41,054 nt of DNA from Paracoccaceae bacterium (GTDB lineage Bacteria > Pseudomonadota > Alphaproteobacteria > Rhodobacterales > Rhodobacteraceae), in the NCBI GenBank assembly GCA_022824005.1, contig JAJEBG010000056.1, positions 1-41,054 on the forward strand, read 5' to 3'. Under the pieces are notes generated by a model, which was not told the origin of the DNA, did not search any database, and saw nothing but the letters and a program-made list of their open reading frames with translations. Shown piece by piece: positions 1 to 8,437 of the stretch. The position numbers were made by a program, and so were the translations under genes. Within the stretch, counting starts at the first letter, position 1. Each line of letters opens with the position of its first letter.

Positions 1-91
1 AGGGCGATTGGTTGATCTCTCCTCGTCAACCAATCACCCGTTTTTACCGCGCCCACCGCCACCCATGCCCAAAACCACGCAAGGTCGTATC

Positions 92-685
92 ATGCCCAGA
101 ATAGAACCGCTCCCGCGGCAGGCCGCTCCGGAACACGAGCAGATTTTCTCGGAAATGGAAGCCGCGCTTGGCTATGTTCCCAACAGTTTCCTGACCATGG
201 CCCGCAACCCGTTGACCGTTAAGGCCGTCGGCGCACTGATGGACGCGTTTTGGTACACCGACGATGTGGATCACGAAACCCGGCGTCTGGTGACCTTTGC
301 CTACAGCCACTATGCGGGCTCGTATTACAGCTCTGCACATTGCGCCTGCGGTGCCGAAGAACTCGGCCTGGAGCGCGACAAGATTTTCGCTATTTTCGAC
401 TATGAGCGTTCGCCTGTGTATAACGACCGGGAACGCGCCTTGCTGCGCTTGTGTCGCACCGCCGCCCGTATTCCGGGGGAGGTTCAGGATGCCGATATCG
501 CAGACCTGAAAGCGTTCTACGACGACAATACCATCACCTACATCGTCGGTCTGATCTCGACCATGGCGTTCCTGAACAAATGGAACGAGCTGCTGAAGAC
601 CACGCTTGAAGACGTGCCGAACGACTGGGCGCTCAACAATCTGGGGCCGCTGGGATGGCATCTGGATCAGAACCAGACCGGCTGA
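92..685 (+). CDS. AhpD-like / carboxymuconolactone decarboxylase-family protein
   Basis: The protein belongs to the AhpD-like alkylhydroperoxidase superfamily, all-helical proteins that often reduce peroxides through a Cys pair. The helical core carries the motif SSAHCACGAEELGL, where two Cys are separated by only one Ala; the family usually has CxxC, so peroxidase activity is uncertain. I place the start at the internal ATG at 92 (MPRIEPLPRQ...), because the preceding 28 codons of the open frame are Pro-rich and unlike the family. It lies just upstream of, and on the same strand as, a sugar ABC transporter, and probably shares its operon. Codon use is GC-rich like the next two genes and unlike the rest of the window. 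Superfamily is fairly sure, substrate unknown. Confidence 0.7.
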   Translation: MPRIEPLPRQAAPEHEQIFSEMEAALGYVPNSFLTMARNPLTVKAVGALMDAFWYTDDVDHETRRLVTFAYSHYAGSYYSSAHCACGAEELGLERDKIFAIFDYERSPVYNDRERALLRLCRTAARIPGEVQDADIADLKAFYDDNTITYIVGLISTMAFLNKWNELLKTTLEDVPNDWALNNLGPLGWHLDQNQTG

Positions 686-715
686 GCCGGAATGCCGCCC
701 GAGAGAGGAAATGAG

Positions 716-2299
716 TTGACCACAACGACCATACAGACGGAACAAAAGACCAACAGCGCCATGCCCGAGTTGATCCTGCGCGTCCAGGGTGTGAGCAAAC
801 GCTACGGCTCGGTGACCGCCCTGAAAGACATGCAGTTCGAGCTGCGCCCAGGTGAGGTACATGTCCTGTTCGGCGAGAACGGGGCCGGAAAATCCACGCT
901 GATCAACGTGATTTCCGGTGCGATCCGCCCGAACGAAGGCACGCTGCATGTTGCGGGCAAGCCGGTCGACTTCCACAGCGTGCACGACGCCCGTGCCCAT
1001 GGCATCGCGGCAATGTTTCAGGAATTCTCGCTGGCGCCGCACCTGTCGGTTGAGGAGAACGTCTTTCTGGGCAGCGAACCGTCGGCAGGTATCTGGCTGA
1101 AACGCGGCGAACGCCGCAGGCTGGTGCAAGAGGCGATGGCTCAGTTCGGGTTCGAACTGGACAGCCAGAAACAGGTGATCCACCTGACCCGCGCACAAGC
1201 CCAGATGGTCGAGATGACCAAGGCGCTGATGGTCAAGCCGCGCATCCTCATTCTGGACGAGCCAACCGCCTCGCTGTCGCAGCGCGAAACCGAGGCCATG
1301 TTCGAACTTGTGTACAAGCTGCGCGCGCAGGGTGTCGGTATTATCTATATCACTCACCGTATAAAAGAGATCGAAGAGATCGGCGACCGGGTCACGGTGA
1401 TGCGGGACGGCATGTATATCGACACGGTCGATGTGGCCACGTCGAGTCATGACACTCTGGTCGAGCTGATGACCGGACGGTCCTTTGAAAGCTTCTATCC
1501 GGATATTAAGCATGAACCGGGCGACGTGCGGCTGAAAATCCACGAACTGGCCTCGCAGTCAGGCGGGGTGCAGCATTGCTCGCTTGAGGTGCGGGCCCGA
1601 GAGATCGTGGGGCTCGCCGGGCTTGTCGGCTGCGGCAAGTCGCGTATCGGTCGCGCGGTGTTCGGGCTTGAGAAAGTGGCCTCGGGCGAGATCACGGTCA
1701 ACGGTGAGAAGATCACACAGGCGACCCCCCGCAAGATGCTGGCGAAAGGTGTGGCCTATGTCACTTCGGACCGCCACAAGGAAGGGCTGATGCTGGCGCG
1801 GTCCACCAAGGAAAACCTGACTCTTACCAGCCTGTCCCAACCGAACCTGTCCAGCAAGGGATGGCTGAAAACCCGGCAGGAAAAGACATTTGCCCAAAGC
1901 CTGGGTGAACGGATGGGCGTCAAGCCGCTGGCACTTACCAAACCGGTCTCGGCCTATTCGGGCGGCAACCAGCAGAAGGTGCTGATCGGCAAGTCGCTGG
2001 CACGCGAGGCCAATGTCATCATCTTCGACGAACCCACCGTGGGCGTCGATGTGGGCGCGCGGGTCGAGGTGTATCAATTCCTCAAGGAACTGGCCGAAGC
2101 CGGAGCCGCCATCGTGATCATCAGCTCGGACATGCCCGAAGTGCTGAACATGAGCCACCGCCTGTACGTCGTGCGGGACGGCATGATCGTCGATTCCATG
2201 GACAAGGCCGACATCGACGAAACCAGAGTATTGCAAGGGTTCTTCGGCACCGAAGACACCCAGCTACAGAACAACCTCGAAGGAGCACGCCATGAGTGA
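716..2299 (+). CDS. Sugar ABC importer ATP-binding protein (RbsA/XylG/MglA type)
   Basis: This is the tandem-domain cytoplasmic ATPase of a CUT2-type monosaccharide importer. The first half has a Walker A of GENGAGKST and a Walker B region ILILDEPTASLS. The second half has a variant P-loop, GLVGCGKSR, a signature SGGNQQKVLIGKSLA and a Walker B IIFDEPTVGVDVG. Degenerate second sites are normal in this family, and about 500 residues is normal length. The TTG at 716 is preceded by AGAGGAA at 704-710 with suitable spacing, so I prefer it to the ATG at 692; an ATG at 761 is also possible. The permease follows with an 8-bp overlap. The periplasmic binding protein that would name the sugar is not in the window, so the substrate cannot be given. 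Confidence 0.9.
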   Translation: MTTTTIQTEQKTNSAMPELILRVQGVSKRYGSVTALKDMQFELRPGEVHVLFGENGAGKSTLINVISGAIRPNEGTLHVAGKPVDFHSVHDARAHGIAAMFQEFSLAPHLSVEENVFLGSEPSAGIWLKRGERRRLVQEAMAQFGFELDSQKQVIHLTRAQAQMVEMTKALMVKPRILILDEPTASLSQRETEAMFELVYKLRAQGVGIIYITHRIKEIEEIGDRVTVMRDGMYIDTVDVATSSHDTLVELMTGRSFESFYPDIKHEPGDVRLKIHELASQSGGVQHCSLEVRAREIVGLAGLVGCGKSRIGRAVFGLEKVASGEITVNGEKITQATPRKMLAKGVAYVTSDRHKEGLMLARSTKENLTLTSLSQPNLSSKGWLKTRQEKTFAQSLGERMGVKPLALTKPVSAYSGGNQQKVLIGKSLAREANVIIFDEPTVGVDVGARVEVYQFLKELAEAGAAIVIISSDMPEVLNMSHRLYVVRDGMIVDSMDKADIDETRVLQGFFGTEDTQLQNNLEGARHE

Positions 2300-3302
2300 T
2301 GGTATTGTCCCGGCACCGCAACAAAAGCTGCGGAATCTGATCCGCTATGGCTTTATCAACCTTGGCATTCTGCCGTTTCTTCTGGTCGGCTCGATCCTGT
2401 TTTTCGGGCTTCAGGAAGAACGGTTCCTGTCCAGTCTGAACCTGTTCAATGTCGCCCGCCATTCGACATTCCTGATCATCATCGCCATGGGGCAGATGGT
2501 GGTTCTGCTGACCGCGGGGCTTGACCTTTCGGTCGGGGCGATCGTCGGTTTTGCCGGCGTGGTCACGGGTCTTGTTCTGCAATCCATTCTGGGCGCCAAC
2601 CCCGAAGCCTTTGCCATGGCGGTTCCGGTTGCGGTTCTGTGCGGCGTCCTGGCCGGGATGCTGGTCGGGTCGGTGAACGGATTCGGTGTCGCCATACTCG
2701 GGGTGCCGCCTTTCATGATGACACTGGGCACCATGACCAGCCTGGTGGGTATCTCGCTCAGCTTCACTTCGGGTCTGCCGATCACCGGTATCCCGGACCG
2801 CTATATGGAGTTGTTGGGATATGGGCGCATCCTGGGCATCTTGCCCGCCATCTGGATCACCGGCATCCTGTTCGTTCTGGTGTGGCTGCTGCTGAACCAG
2901 ACAACGGTCGGGCGCTACTTCTACTCGGTCGGTTCAAACATCCGCGCTTCGCAGCTGTCGGGCATCAACACCGTCAAGCAGCTTATGCTGGCCTATATCT
3001 TCTCGGGCGCAATGGCGGGTCTGACCGGCGTTCTGTTCGTCGCCCGAACAGGCTCGGCCGAGGCTTTGAACGGATCCAATTATAGCCTGCAAAGCGTGGC
3101 GGCCTGTGTGATCGGGGGCGTGTCCCTGTTCGGCGGCAGCGGTAAGGTCCGTGACGTTCTGCTGGGTGCGATCTTCATCACCTTGCTGACCAACGGGATG
3201 AACCTGACACGGGTTGAATCCTATGTGCAGCAGATCGTGCTGGGCTTGGTTCTGATCCTGGCACTGGTGGCGGATCAGATCCGCACCAAGATGCTGAGCT
3301 GA
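2292..3302 (+). CDS. Sugar ABC importer permease (RbsC/XylH type)
   Basis: The product is the membrane permease partner of the upstream ATPase, about 336 residues and strongly hydrophobic, with roughly eight to ten predicted membrane segments. The family core is visible as AMGQMVVLLTAGLDLSVGA and, later, GRYFYSVGSNIRASQLSGI, and VIGGVSLFGGSGKVRDVLLG near the C-terminus. The ATG overlaps the 3' end of the ATPase gene by 8 bp, indicating translational coupling. Together they form a CUT2-type importer lacking only its binding protein, which is presumably upstream of the window. The composition is GC-rich like its neighbours on the left. Function as a permease is sure; the substrate is unknown. 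Confidence 0.9.
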   Translation: MSDGIVPAPQQKLRNLIRYGFINLGILPFLLVGSILFFGLQEERFLSSLNLFNVARHSTFLIIIAMGQMVVLLTAGLDLSVGAIVGFAGVVTGLVLQSILGANPEAFAMAVPVAVLCGVLAGMLVGSVNGFGVAILGVPPFMMTLGTMTSLVGISLSFTSGLPITGIPDRYMELLGYGRILGILPAIWITGILFVLVWLLLNQTTVGRYFYSVGSNIRASQLSGINTVKQLMLAYIFSGAMAGLTGVLFVARTGSAEALNGSNYSLQSVAACVIGGVSLFGGSGKVRDVLLGAIFITLLTNGMNLTRVESYVQQIVLGLVLILALVADQIRTKMLS

Positions 3303-3316
3303 TCGGAGGCTGAAAG

Positions 3317-3470
3317 ATGAGTGGCCCGCAGAATAACAAGCAGATCGTCACCGATTTTCTTGATCTGGTCTTCAACCAGCACAAGGTCGATGAGGGGGGG
3401 GGGGGTGGATGCTTATCTCGGACCCACTTACACCCAGCACAACCCGGAGGTTGCGGATGGCCCCGAGGCC
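3317..3470 (+). pseudogene. Broken SnoaL/NTF2-like gene with a 12-G run
   Basis: The frame starts at an ATG with GGAGG at 3305-3309 and reads NKQIVTDFLDLVFNQHKVDE, typical of the N-terminus of a SnoaL-like (NTF2-fold) protein. A run of 12 G at 3394-3405 then shifts the frame. The sense continues one frame over as VDAYLGPTYTQHNPEVADGP, again typical of the family, up to about 3470. After that the similarity stops in every frame. The gene is therefore both frameshifted and cut short at about a third of its expected length. It would have been the fourth gene of the sugar-transport operon. The G run could be an error or gap-filling artefact; the loss of similarity after 3470 is a separate defect. 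Confidence 0.6.
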
Positions 3471-3550
3471 TGCATGACGGGCAGTTTAGCGAAACCCAGA
3501 CAAAAGCGTCTCTACAGGTGTGTCTTGAAGACGCCCAGATGGGCCAATAA

Positions 3551-4173
3551 TGCCGGAAATCTTCGCGAAAACACGCGCCAGGCCTCAAAAATTCCACAAC
3601 AGCCGACGGCGCAACCGCCGAACTTGAAAATAATGGCAAAATCCGCCACTCTCACCCCAACACCAAGCTACTTGGGAAATATCGGGTAAAGGTGTCTCGT
3701 CTCGGTGGTATCCAGAAACTTTAGCCAAGCGATTGGCTGCAATTTAAAACTACGAACCCCGAATTTCATTTGCCGAAAGTGACGCAATGAAAAAAATAAG
3801 GCCCTGTTCACCAGCTCGGATAAGAATTCGCAGCAAAACGAGCCGCGCCGATGATTCGAGTGCGGCGAAGCCCCCCGAGCCGCTTCATCAACACTTTTTG
3901 GGAAAGAGCCATGGGGCAAAATCGATGTATTCATAAAAATGGTTATACAAATAGGTTGAATTTTTTAATCCCAAATAGTCTCGGTTGGAACGACAATCCA
4001 TTCGTAGATTGAAGCCGCCGCGATCATCTGAAGATGGGGCGGCTTGTCAATTGCCCGACCTGACCATACTCTCTTTATTCACAACGGGAGAGACAATGAA
4101 TGAACATTTGTGTCAAGCCATCCTCAAGCAAAGGGCTTGGAATTGATCATTTACCAACTGAGAGGGCGTTAAA
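3551..4173. other. Gene-free stretch with one compound inverted repeat
   Basis: I see no supported protein or RNA gene here. Composition is AT-richer than the first 3.47 kb and resembles the rest of the window. The only clear structure is the inverted repeat at 4012-4045. A 17-codon frame (4096-4146) preceded by GGGAGAGA could be a leader peptide for the MaoC gene, but nothing else supports it. Confidence 0.5.
4012..4045. repeat. Compound inverted repeat (possible terminator)
   Basis: AAGCCGCC at 4012-4019 pairs perfectly with GGCGGCTT at 4038-4045, and a smaller CATC/GATG stem lies inside the loop. No T-run follows on the plus strand, so a classical intrinsic terminator is not shown. Confidence 0.4.
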
Positions 4174-4659
4174 GTGGCGGTGACCGGTCGTAAACTTCAA
4201 GAGGGACGTTATTTTTATAACGACTTGGAGATCAATGACTATTTTGAAACCGGTTCTGTCGTCGTCGATCCGCAACTTATTCGTGCTTACGCCGACCTGT
4301 CAGGTGATAACTATGGTCTGCACCTGAGCGATCAAACGGCGAGGAGTCTGGGATTTAACTCTCTGATCGCCCATGGAATTCTTGTTCAGGGATTGGCTGA
4401 TGGGTTGAAATATCAATCCCCCATTCAAATTGATGCCATCGCCTCGTTGGGTTGGAATATCAGATATACCAAACCAGTTTACGCCGGAGATCGAATTTCG
4501 GCCTGTGTCAGAATTGATAGTAAAAGAGTGATACGACGAGGTGACCGTGGTATTGTCCGCCTTGAGTTCAAGGTGGTTAATCAAAATGGATTGACGGTTC
4601 AACATGGTTACAACAAGCTGATGATGCGTCTTCATTCATTGTCAGAAGATAGGGGATAA
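4174..4659 (+). CDS. MaoC-family (R)-specific enoyl-CoA hydratase-like protein
   Basis: This is a 161-residue single hot-dog-fold protein of the MaoC-like dehydratase family, which hydrates or dehydrates acyl-CoA thioesters. The hydratase motif region is visible as YADLSGDNYGLHLSDQTARS followed by IAHGILVQGLADG, corresponding to the Asp/His catalytic area (D-x-N-x-x-H-L). It starts with GTG at 4174, preceded by GAGAGGG at 4160-4166. A CoA-transferase gene follows 110 bp downstream on the same strand, suggesting short-chain acyl-CoA metabolism. Family assignment is good; the exact acyl-CoA substrate is unknown. Confidence 0.8.
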   Translation: MAVTGRKLQEGRYFYNDLEINDYFETGSVVVDPQLIRAYADLSGDNYGLHLSDQTARSLGFNSLIAHGILVQGLADGLKYQSPIQIDAIASLGWNIRYTKPVYAGDRISACVRIDSKRVIRRGDRGIVRLEFKVVNQNGLTVQHGYNKLMMRLHSLSEDRG

Positions 4660-4688
4660 CGAGCAGAGTCAATTTCTTACCTTCCCCC

Positions 4689-4731
4689 TTGCCAATGCCG
4701 GATTCAGATCACTTGACGAAACATTTGGCAA
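4689..4731. repeat. Inverted repeat upstream of the CoA-transferase
   Basis: TTGCCAA at 4689-4695 and TTGGCAA at 4725-4731 form a 7-bp inverted repeat in the 111-bp gap between MaoC and the CoA-transferase. It could be an operator or a weak attenuator hairpin. Confidence 0.3.
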
Positions 4732-4770
4732 ATGAGAGAGATTTAACCAAATGGTTACATGAAGGTTAGA

Positions 4771-6333
4771 ATGACTCATTTCCGTTCAAAAGTTGTGTCG
4801 GTTCGTGAGGCGGTCTCAGAAATAGCGGATGGCGCGGTGGTCGCTGTCAATTCCTCCTCCGGACTCTGTTGCCCTGATGACGTTCTAAAGGCTTTAGGAG
4901 AGCGATTCCGCGCTGAATCGTCACCACGGGACCTCACGCTGATTCATCCGATTGCGGCCGGTGACATGTTTGGCACTCCGGGTGTTGATCATTTGGCCGC
5001 CGTTGGCATGATCGAGAAAATAATCGCCGGTTCTTTGCCGTCTGGCCCATCCTCTTTGGAACCTCCTTTGATCTGGAGGTTTGTCACCGACAACAGAATC
5101 GCCGCCTATAATATGCCAAGCGGTATCATATTTGATATGTTGCGCGAGGCCGCGGCTCAACGCCCCGGCGTCCTCACAAAAGTGGGCATGGAGACCTTTG
5201 TTGACCCTCGTCTTGATGGTTGTGCGATGAATGCGTTGGCACGGCAGGAGAATGTTGTTGAACGAGTCGAATTTGATGATGACGAATGGTTGTATTTTCA
5301 GGCCATTCGACCCGACGTCGCGATCATTCGCGCCAGCACGGCTGATGAGCGGGGTAATTTAACTTTCGAACAGGAGGGCGCCTATCTTGGTGCCCTTGAC
5401 ATCGCTCTGGCAACCCATAATTGCGGCGGTCTCGTGATTGCACAAGTCAAGAATGTGGCCCAGTTTGGTACCCTGCGATCCCATGATGTACATGTACCTG
5501 GAATATGGGTTGATAAAGTTGTTGAAGCCCCGGACCAGCAACAGACAACGGCCACCGACTATGATCCCGCGATATCGGGCGAATTGATGCGCCCGTGGGC
5601 GACCTTCCAGCGACCAGAATTTAATGCCGCCAAAATCATTGCGCGACGAGTTGCGGCAGAAATTCAGTTGGGATGGGTGGTGAATGTCGGTTTTGGGATA
5701 TCGGCCAATGTGCCACGAATCTTTATCGAGAACGGTCACAAAAATGATGTGACTTGGGTCATTGAACAAGGAGCAATCGGAGGTGTGCCTCTCACTGATT
5801 TCAAATTTGGCTGCTCCGCCAATGCCGAGGCTCTCATAGATTCTCCACACCAGTTTACCTACTTTCAGGCGGGCCGATTCGATGCCTCTTTGCTGTCATT
5901 CTTGGAAATAGACGGTCATGGCTCGGTCAATGTATCAAAGCTTTCTTTTTGTCCGCACATTACAGCTGGAGCGGGTGGCTTTGTCGATATTACCGCTCGC
6001 GCACCGAAAATTGTCTTTTCTGGCTACTTTAATGTCGGCGCGCGCCTTGAGATTCGAAACAGTCAACTGGTGATCAAGAAAGAAGGCCGCGTGGCCAAAT
6101 TTGTCAAAGAACTTGAGCAAGTCTCCTTTTCTGGCCCGCGCGCCTCTCAAACCAGTCAGGATACCACTTTCGTCACAGAACGTTGTGTCTTAAGGTTGCA
6201 AGAGGGACAACTCGTTGTCACCGAAGTCGCCCCCGGCATTGATGTCAAACGGGACATCTTGGAACAAGCAGAATGTCGACTGAAGGTCGCCGACAATGTG
6301 GGCGAGATGGACGCGGCCTACTTTAGGCCGTGA
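4771..6333 (+). CDS. Family I acyl-CoA:carboxylate CoA-transferase (propionate/acetate CoA-transferase type)
   Basis: A fused alpha-beta CoA-transferase of about 520 residues, the size of single-chain propionate or acetate CoA-transferases. It moves CoA between short-chain acids through a glutamyl-CoA intermediate. The likely catalytic Glu is in WVIEQGAIGGVPL, in the start of the beta half after GWVVNVGFGISANVP. I chose ATG 4771 because AAGG at 4762-4765 is well spaced; the ATG at 4759 lacks such a site. With the MaoC gene upstream and the thiolase and homogentisate genes nearby, it could activate acetoacetate, propionate or butyrate; this is inference. A 7-bp GC-rich hairpin (6314-6330) directly precedes the stop codon. 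Confidence 0.85.
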   Translation: MTHFRSKVVSVREAVSEIADGAVVAVNSSSGLCCPDDVLKALGERFRAESSPRDLTLIHPIAAGDMFGTPGVDHLAAVGMIEKIIAGSLPSGPSSLEPPLIWRFVTDNRIAAYNMPSGIIFDMLREAAAQRPGVLTKVGMETFVDPRLDGCAMNALARQENVVERVEFDDDEWLYFQAIRPDVAIIRASTADERGNLTFEQEGAYLGALDIALATHNCGGLVIAQVKNVAQFGTLRSHDVHVPGIWVDKVVEAPDQQQTTATDYDPAISGELMRPWATFQRPEFNAAKIIARRVAAEIQLGWVVNVGFGISANVPRIFIENGHKNDVTWVIEQGAIGGVPLTDFKFGCSANAEALIDSPHQFTYFQAGRFDASLLSFLEIDGHGSVNVSKLSFCPHITAGAGGFVDITARAPKIVFSGYFNVGARLEIRNSQLVIKKEGRVAKFVKELEQVSFSGPRASQTSQDTTFVTERCVLRLQEGQLVVTEVAPGIDVKRDILEQAECRLKVADNVGEMDAAYFRP

Positions 6334-6355
6334 AGGCTCTAATCGCGACAAGGAG

Positions 6356-6385
6356 AAAAACCGGGCCGCCCTAGGGCGCGCCCGG
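6356..6385 (-). terminator. Intrinsic terminator on the minus strand, probably for the HU gene
   Basis: A very GC-rich hairpin (CCGGGC at 6361-6366 with GCCCGG at 6380-6385, inner CGCCC/GGGCG) is followed on the minus strand by five T (complement of 6356-6360). It lies about 150 bp beyond the HU stop codon. The plus strand has no T-run, so it is not an obvious terminator for the CoA-transferase. Confidence 0.5.
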
Positions 6386-6538
6386 CCTAACAAACTAAAA
6401 AAATATCAACACGAACCCTTCTTTACGCCCGACGAAGCTGACCTAAACAGCATAAGGTCCAATCATTTGACTGTTGGAGACCCGTCTAGAGCCAACATCA
6501 ATGACGAAGTAGATCTGTGGTTGATAGGGCGCGTAAGA

Positions 6539-6829
6539 TTACTCGTTACACGCGGTTTTTAGTGCCTTCGCAAAGACCATTCGTGGTGTACGATCGGCGG
6601 GCTTATGAATGGGATCGCCCGTTCTCGGGTTTCTCACGGTTCTCGCGGCCCGATCACGGCTCTCAATTTTTCCCACACCAATCAGTGTAATGGCACCGCC
6701 AGAGGCGACATGTTGGGTGATGACATCTGACAACGCCGACATCACTGCATTGGTATCTTTTGCCGTAACACCCGACGCTTCAGATACTTTTTTATTTAGC
6801 TCAGCTTTAGTTAGTGGCTTAACTGCCAT
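6539..6829 (-). CDS. HU-family DNA-binding protein
   Basis: This is a small histone-like protein of 96 residues, which binds and bends DNA as a dimer in the nucleoid. The sequence follows the HU/IHF plan throughout: N-terminal helices (LTKAELNKKVSEASGVTAKD), the beta-sheet core (GGAITLIGVGKIESRDRAAR) and the DNA-binding arm with the conserved RNPRTGDPIH segment. AAGGAG precedes the ATG. It stands alone on the minus strand with its own probable terminator at 6356-6385. It is closer to HU than to IHF in length and arm sequence, although the arm continues as KPADRTPRMVFAKALK, a little divergent from the classical KIPA segment. Confidence 0.9.
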   Translation of the reverse strand: MAVKPLTKAELNKKVSEASGVTAKDTNAVMSALSDVITQHVASGGAITLIGVGKIESRDRAARTVRNPRTGDPIHKPADRTPRMVFAKALKTACNE

Positions 6830-6890
6830 GTTGACTTCTCCTTATTGTTGCTATGAATCATTTACCATCAACCAAACTACAAAGCACAAA

Positions 6891-6912
6891 TTGGGACAAC
6901 ACTCAATCCCAA
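6891..6912 (-). terminator. Possible terminator for the ade-amn operon
   Basis: TTGGGA at 6891-6896 and TCCCAA at 6907-6912 form a 6-bp stem about 40 bp beyond the amn stop. On the minus strand only a short T stretch follows. On the plus strand a long T run follows (from about 6916), but no plus-strand gene ends here. Confidence 0.3.
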
Positions 6913-6949
6913 AAATTTTTTTTCTTCCACCAATAGGTGAATCTTTTCT

Positions 6950-8434
6950 TCAAAGGAACGCCGTTTCACCAAAACTCCTTAATTTACGCGATTGTAGTAC
7001 ATCTAATGGCATCTCACGTAGCGATTCCATCGCTTTGATTCCAATACTCAAATGTTTCTCAACTTGGTCGCGATAGAATGTGGTCGCCATGCGAGGAAGT
7101 TTGAGTTCGCCTTGGAGGGGTTTATCAGAGACACAGAGCAGCGTGCCGTAAGGGACACGAAAGCGAAAACCATTGGCAGCAATCGTTGCCGATTCCATGT
7201 CCATGGCAATGGCTCTTGACAGGCTTAGCCGATGAAGGGGGCCGGCTTTGGCACGAAGTTCCCAGTTTCGGTTGTCAACCGATGCCACCGTGCCGGTACG
7301 CATGATGCTCTTGAGCTCATATCCTTTGACTTGAGTCACATTGGCGACGGCCTTCTCGAGGGCAATTTGAATTTCAGCGAGTGCCGGCACAGGGACCCAA
7401 ACAGGCAAATCATCATCAAGCACTTGGTCTTCTCGGAGATAAGCATGGGCGAGAACATAATCGCCGAGGCTTTGAGTGTTTCTTAAACCGGCACAGTGGC
7501 CGACCATTAACCAAGCGCGAGGGCGAAGAACCGCGATATGGTCGGTGGCCGTCTTGGCATTGGAAGGGCCAACACCGATATTTACCAAAGTGATTCCATT
7601 CAGGTCCGGGCGTTTCAAGTGATAGGCAGGCATTTGTGGTAACCGCTTAACTTGACTCGACTTATGCCCATCAAATTCATCTTCAAATTGACCCGGTTCT
7701 ACGAGTTCGGTGTAACCCGATTGAGGATCAGCCAAGGCTTTGCGGGCGTAGCGGGTGAACCCATCAACATAGAATTGATAGTTGGTGAACAGGATAAAGT
7801 TTTGAAAATCACTGGGATTTGTCGAGGTGTAATGGCGAAGTCGAGCCAGAGAAAAGTCCACCCTCTGGGCCGAAAAAGGGGCAAGTGGCTTTGAGCCATC
7901 GTCATTATGGGTTTCCAGCCCATTGATGATATCGTCATTGATAGTGCTGAGATTGGGCACATCGAAGACATCTCTTAGCGGCACTTCAAGAGTGTCGGGA
8001 TGGGCTTCGATATCTCCCGTATTCGTATTGACGGCAAAGTGGATCGGGATAGGGGTCGTGGAGGCCCCAATCGATACCGGGATGTTGTAATTCTTGATCA
8101 ACGTCGCAATTTGCTGCTCAAGATATGACTTGAACAGTTGCGGTTGAGTGACGGTGGCGGCAAACTTTCCCTTGCCATACACATGACCGTAAGATTGTCG
8201 GCTATCTGAACTGGCGTGAGTTTGAATATTGACTCGAATTTCTGGGTAGAAGCCTCGGAAACGCCGACCTTGCGCACCATTTTTCAAGGCATGGGCGAGT
8301 TTACTTTTCAGAAAATTGGCATTTTCTTGATAAAGAAAGTCGAGATGCTCAACCGCTCTCGCGGCATTTTTGAACGTCCTTTCAGGCCGTATTGGCGGCG
8401 TGACAAAATCGTCTTGGTGGGCGCCCGTTCTCAT
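6950..8434 (-). CDS. amn: AMP nucleosidase
   Basis: The enzyme hydrolyses AMP to adenine and ribose 5-phosphate. At 494 residues it is close to the E. coli enzyme (about 480). The N-terminal AMP nucleosidase domain is followed by a C-terminal nucleoside-phosphorylase-like domain with IGVGPSNAKTATDHIAVL, the glycine-rich region around MVGHCAGLRNTQSLGDYVLA, and AMDMESATIAANGFRFRVP, where the Met-Glu-Ser motif contacts the ribose in this superfamily. The start lies 3 bp after the adenine deaminase stop on the same strand, so the two are almost surely co-transcribed and translationally coupled. The products fit: Amn releases adenine and Ade converts it to hypoxanthine. Confidence 0.93.
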   Translation of the reverse strand: MRTGAHQDDFVTPPIRPERTFKNAARAVEHLDFLYQENANFLKSKLAHALKNGAQGRRFRGFYPEIRVNIQTHASSDSRQSYGHVYGKGKFAATVTQPQLFKSYLEQQIATLIKNYNIPVSIGASTTPIPIHFAVNTNTGDIEAHPDTLEVPLRDVFDVPNLSTINDDIINGLETHNDDGSKPLAPFSAQRVDFSLARLRHYTSTNPSDFQNFILFTNYQFYVDGFTRYARKALADPQSGYTELVEPGQFEDEFDGHKSSQVKRLPQMPAYHLKRPDLNGITLVNIGVGPSNAKTATDHIAVLRPRAWLMVGHCAGLRNTQSLGDYVLAHAYLREDQVLDDDLPVWVPVPALAEIQIALEKAVANVTQVKGYELKSIMRTGTVASVDNRNWELRAKAGPLHRLSLSRAIAMDMESATIAANGFRFRVPYGTLLCVSDKPLQGELKLPRMATTFYRDQVEKHLSIGIKAMESLREMPLDVLQSRKLRSFGETAFL

Positions 8435-8437
8435 ATC

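Noticed and set aside
44-1543. A 499-codon minus-strand frame opposite the AhpD-like and ABC ATPase genes
   Set aside because: Long antisense frames are usual in GC-rich coding DNA; the plus-strand genes have clear motifs and the minus-strand product resembles nothing.
3394-3405. The 12-G run as a phase-variation switch
   Set aside because: The gene is also truncated after 3470, so switching frame would not restore a full protein.
3668-3934. An 88-codon minus-strand frame in the gene-free interval
   Set aside because: No ribosome-binding site, no recognised domain and no neighbour support.
4096-4146. A 16-residue frame with GGGAGAGA, possible leader peptide before MaoC
   Set aside because: No attenuator hairpins or regulatory codons follow; too short to support.
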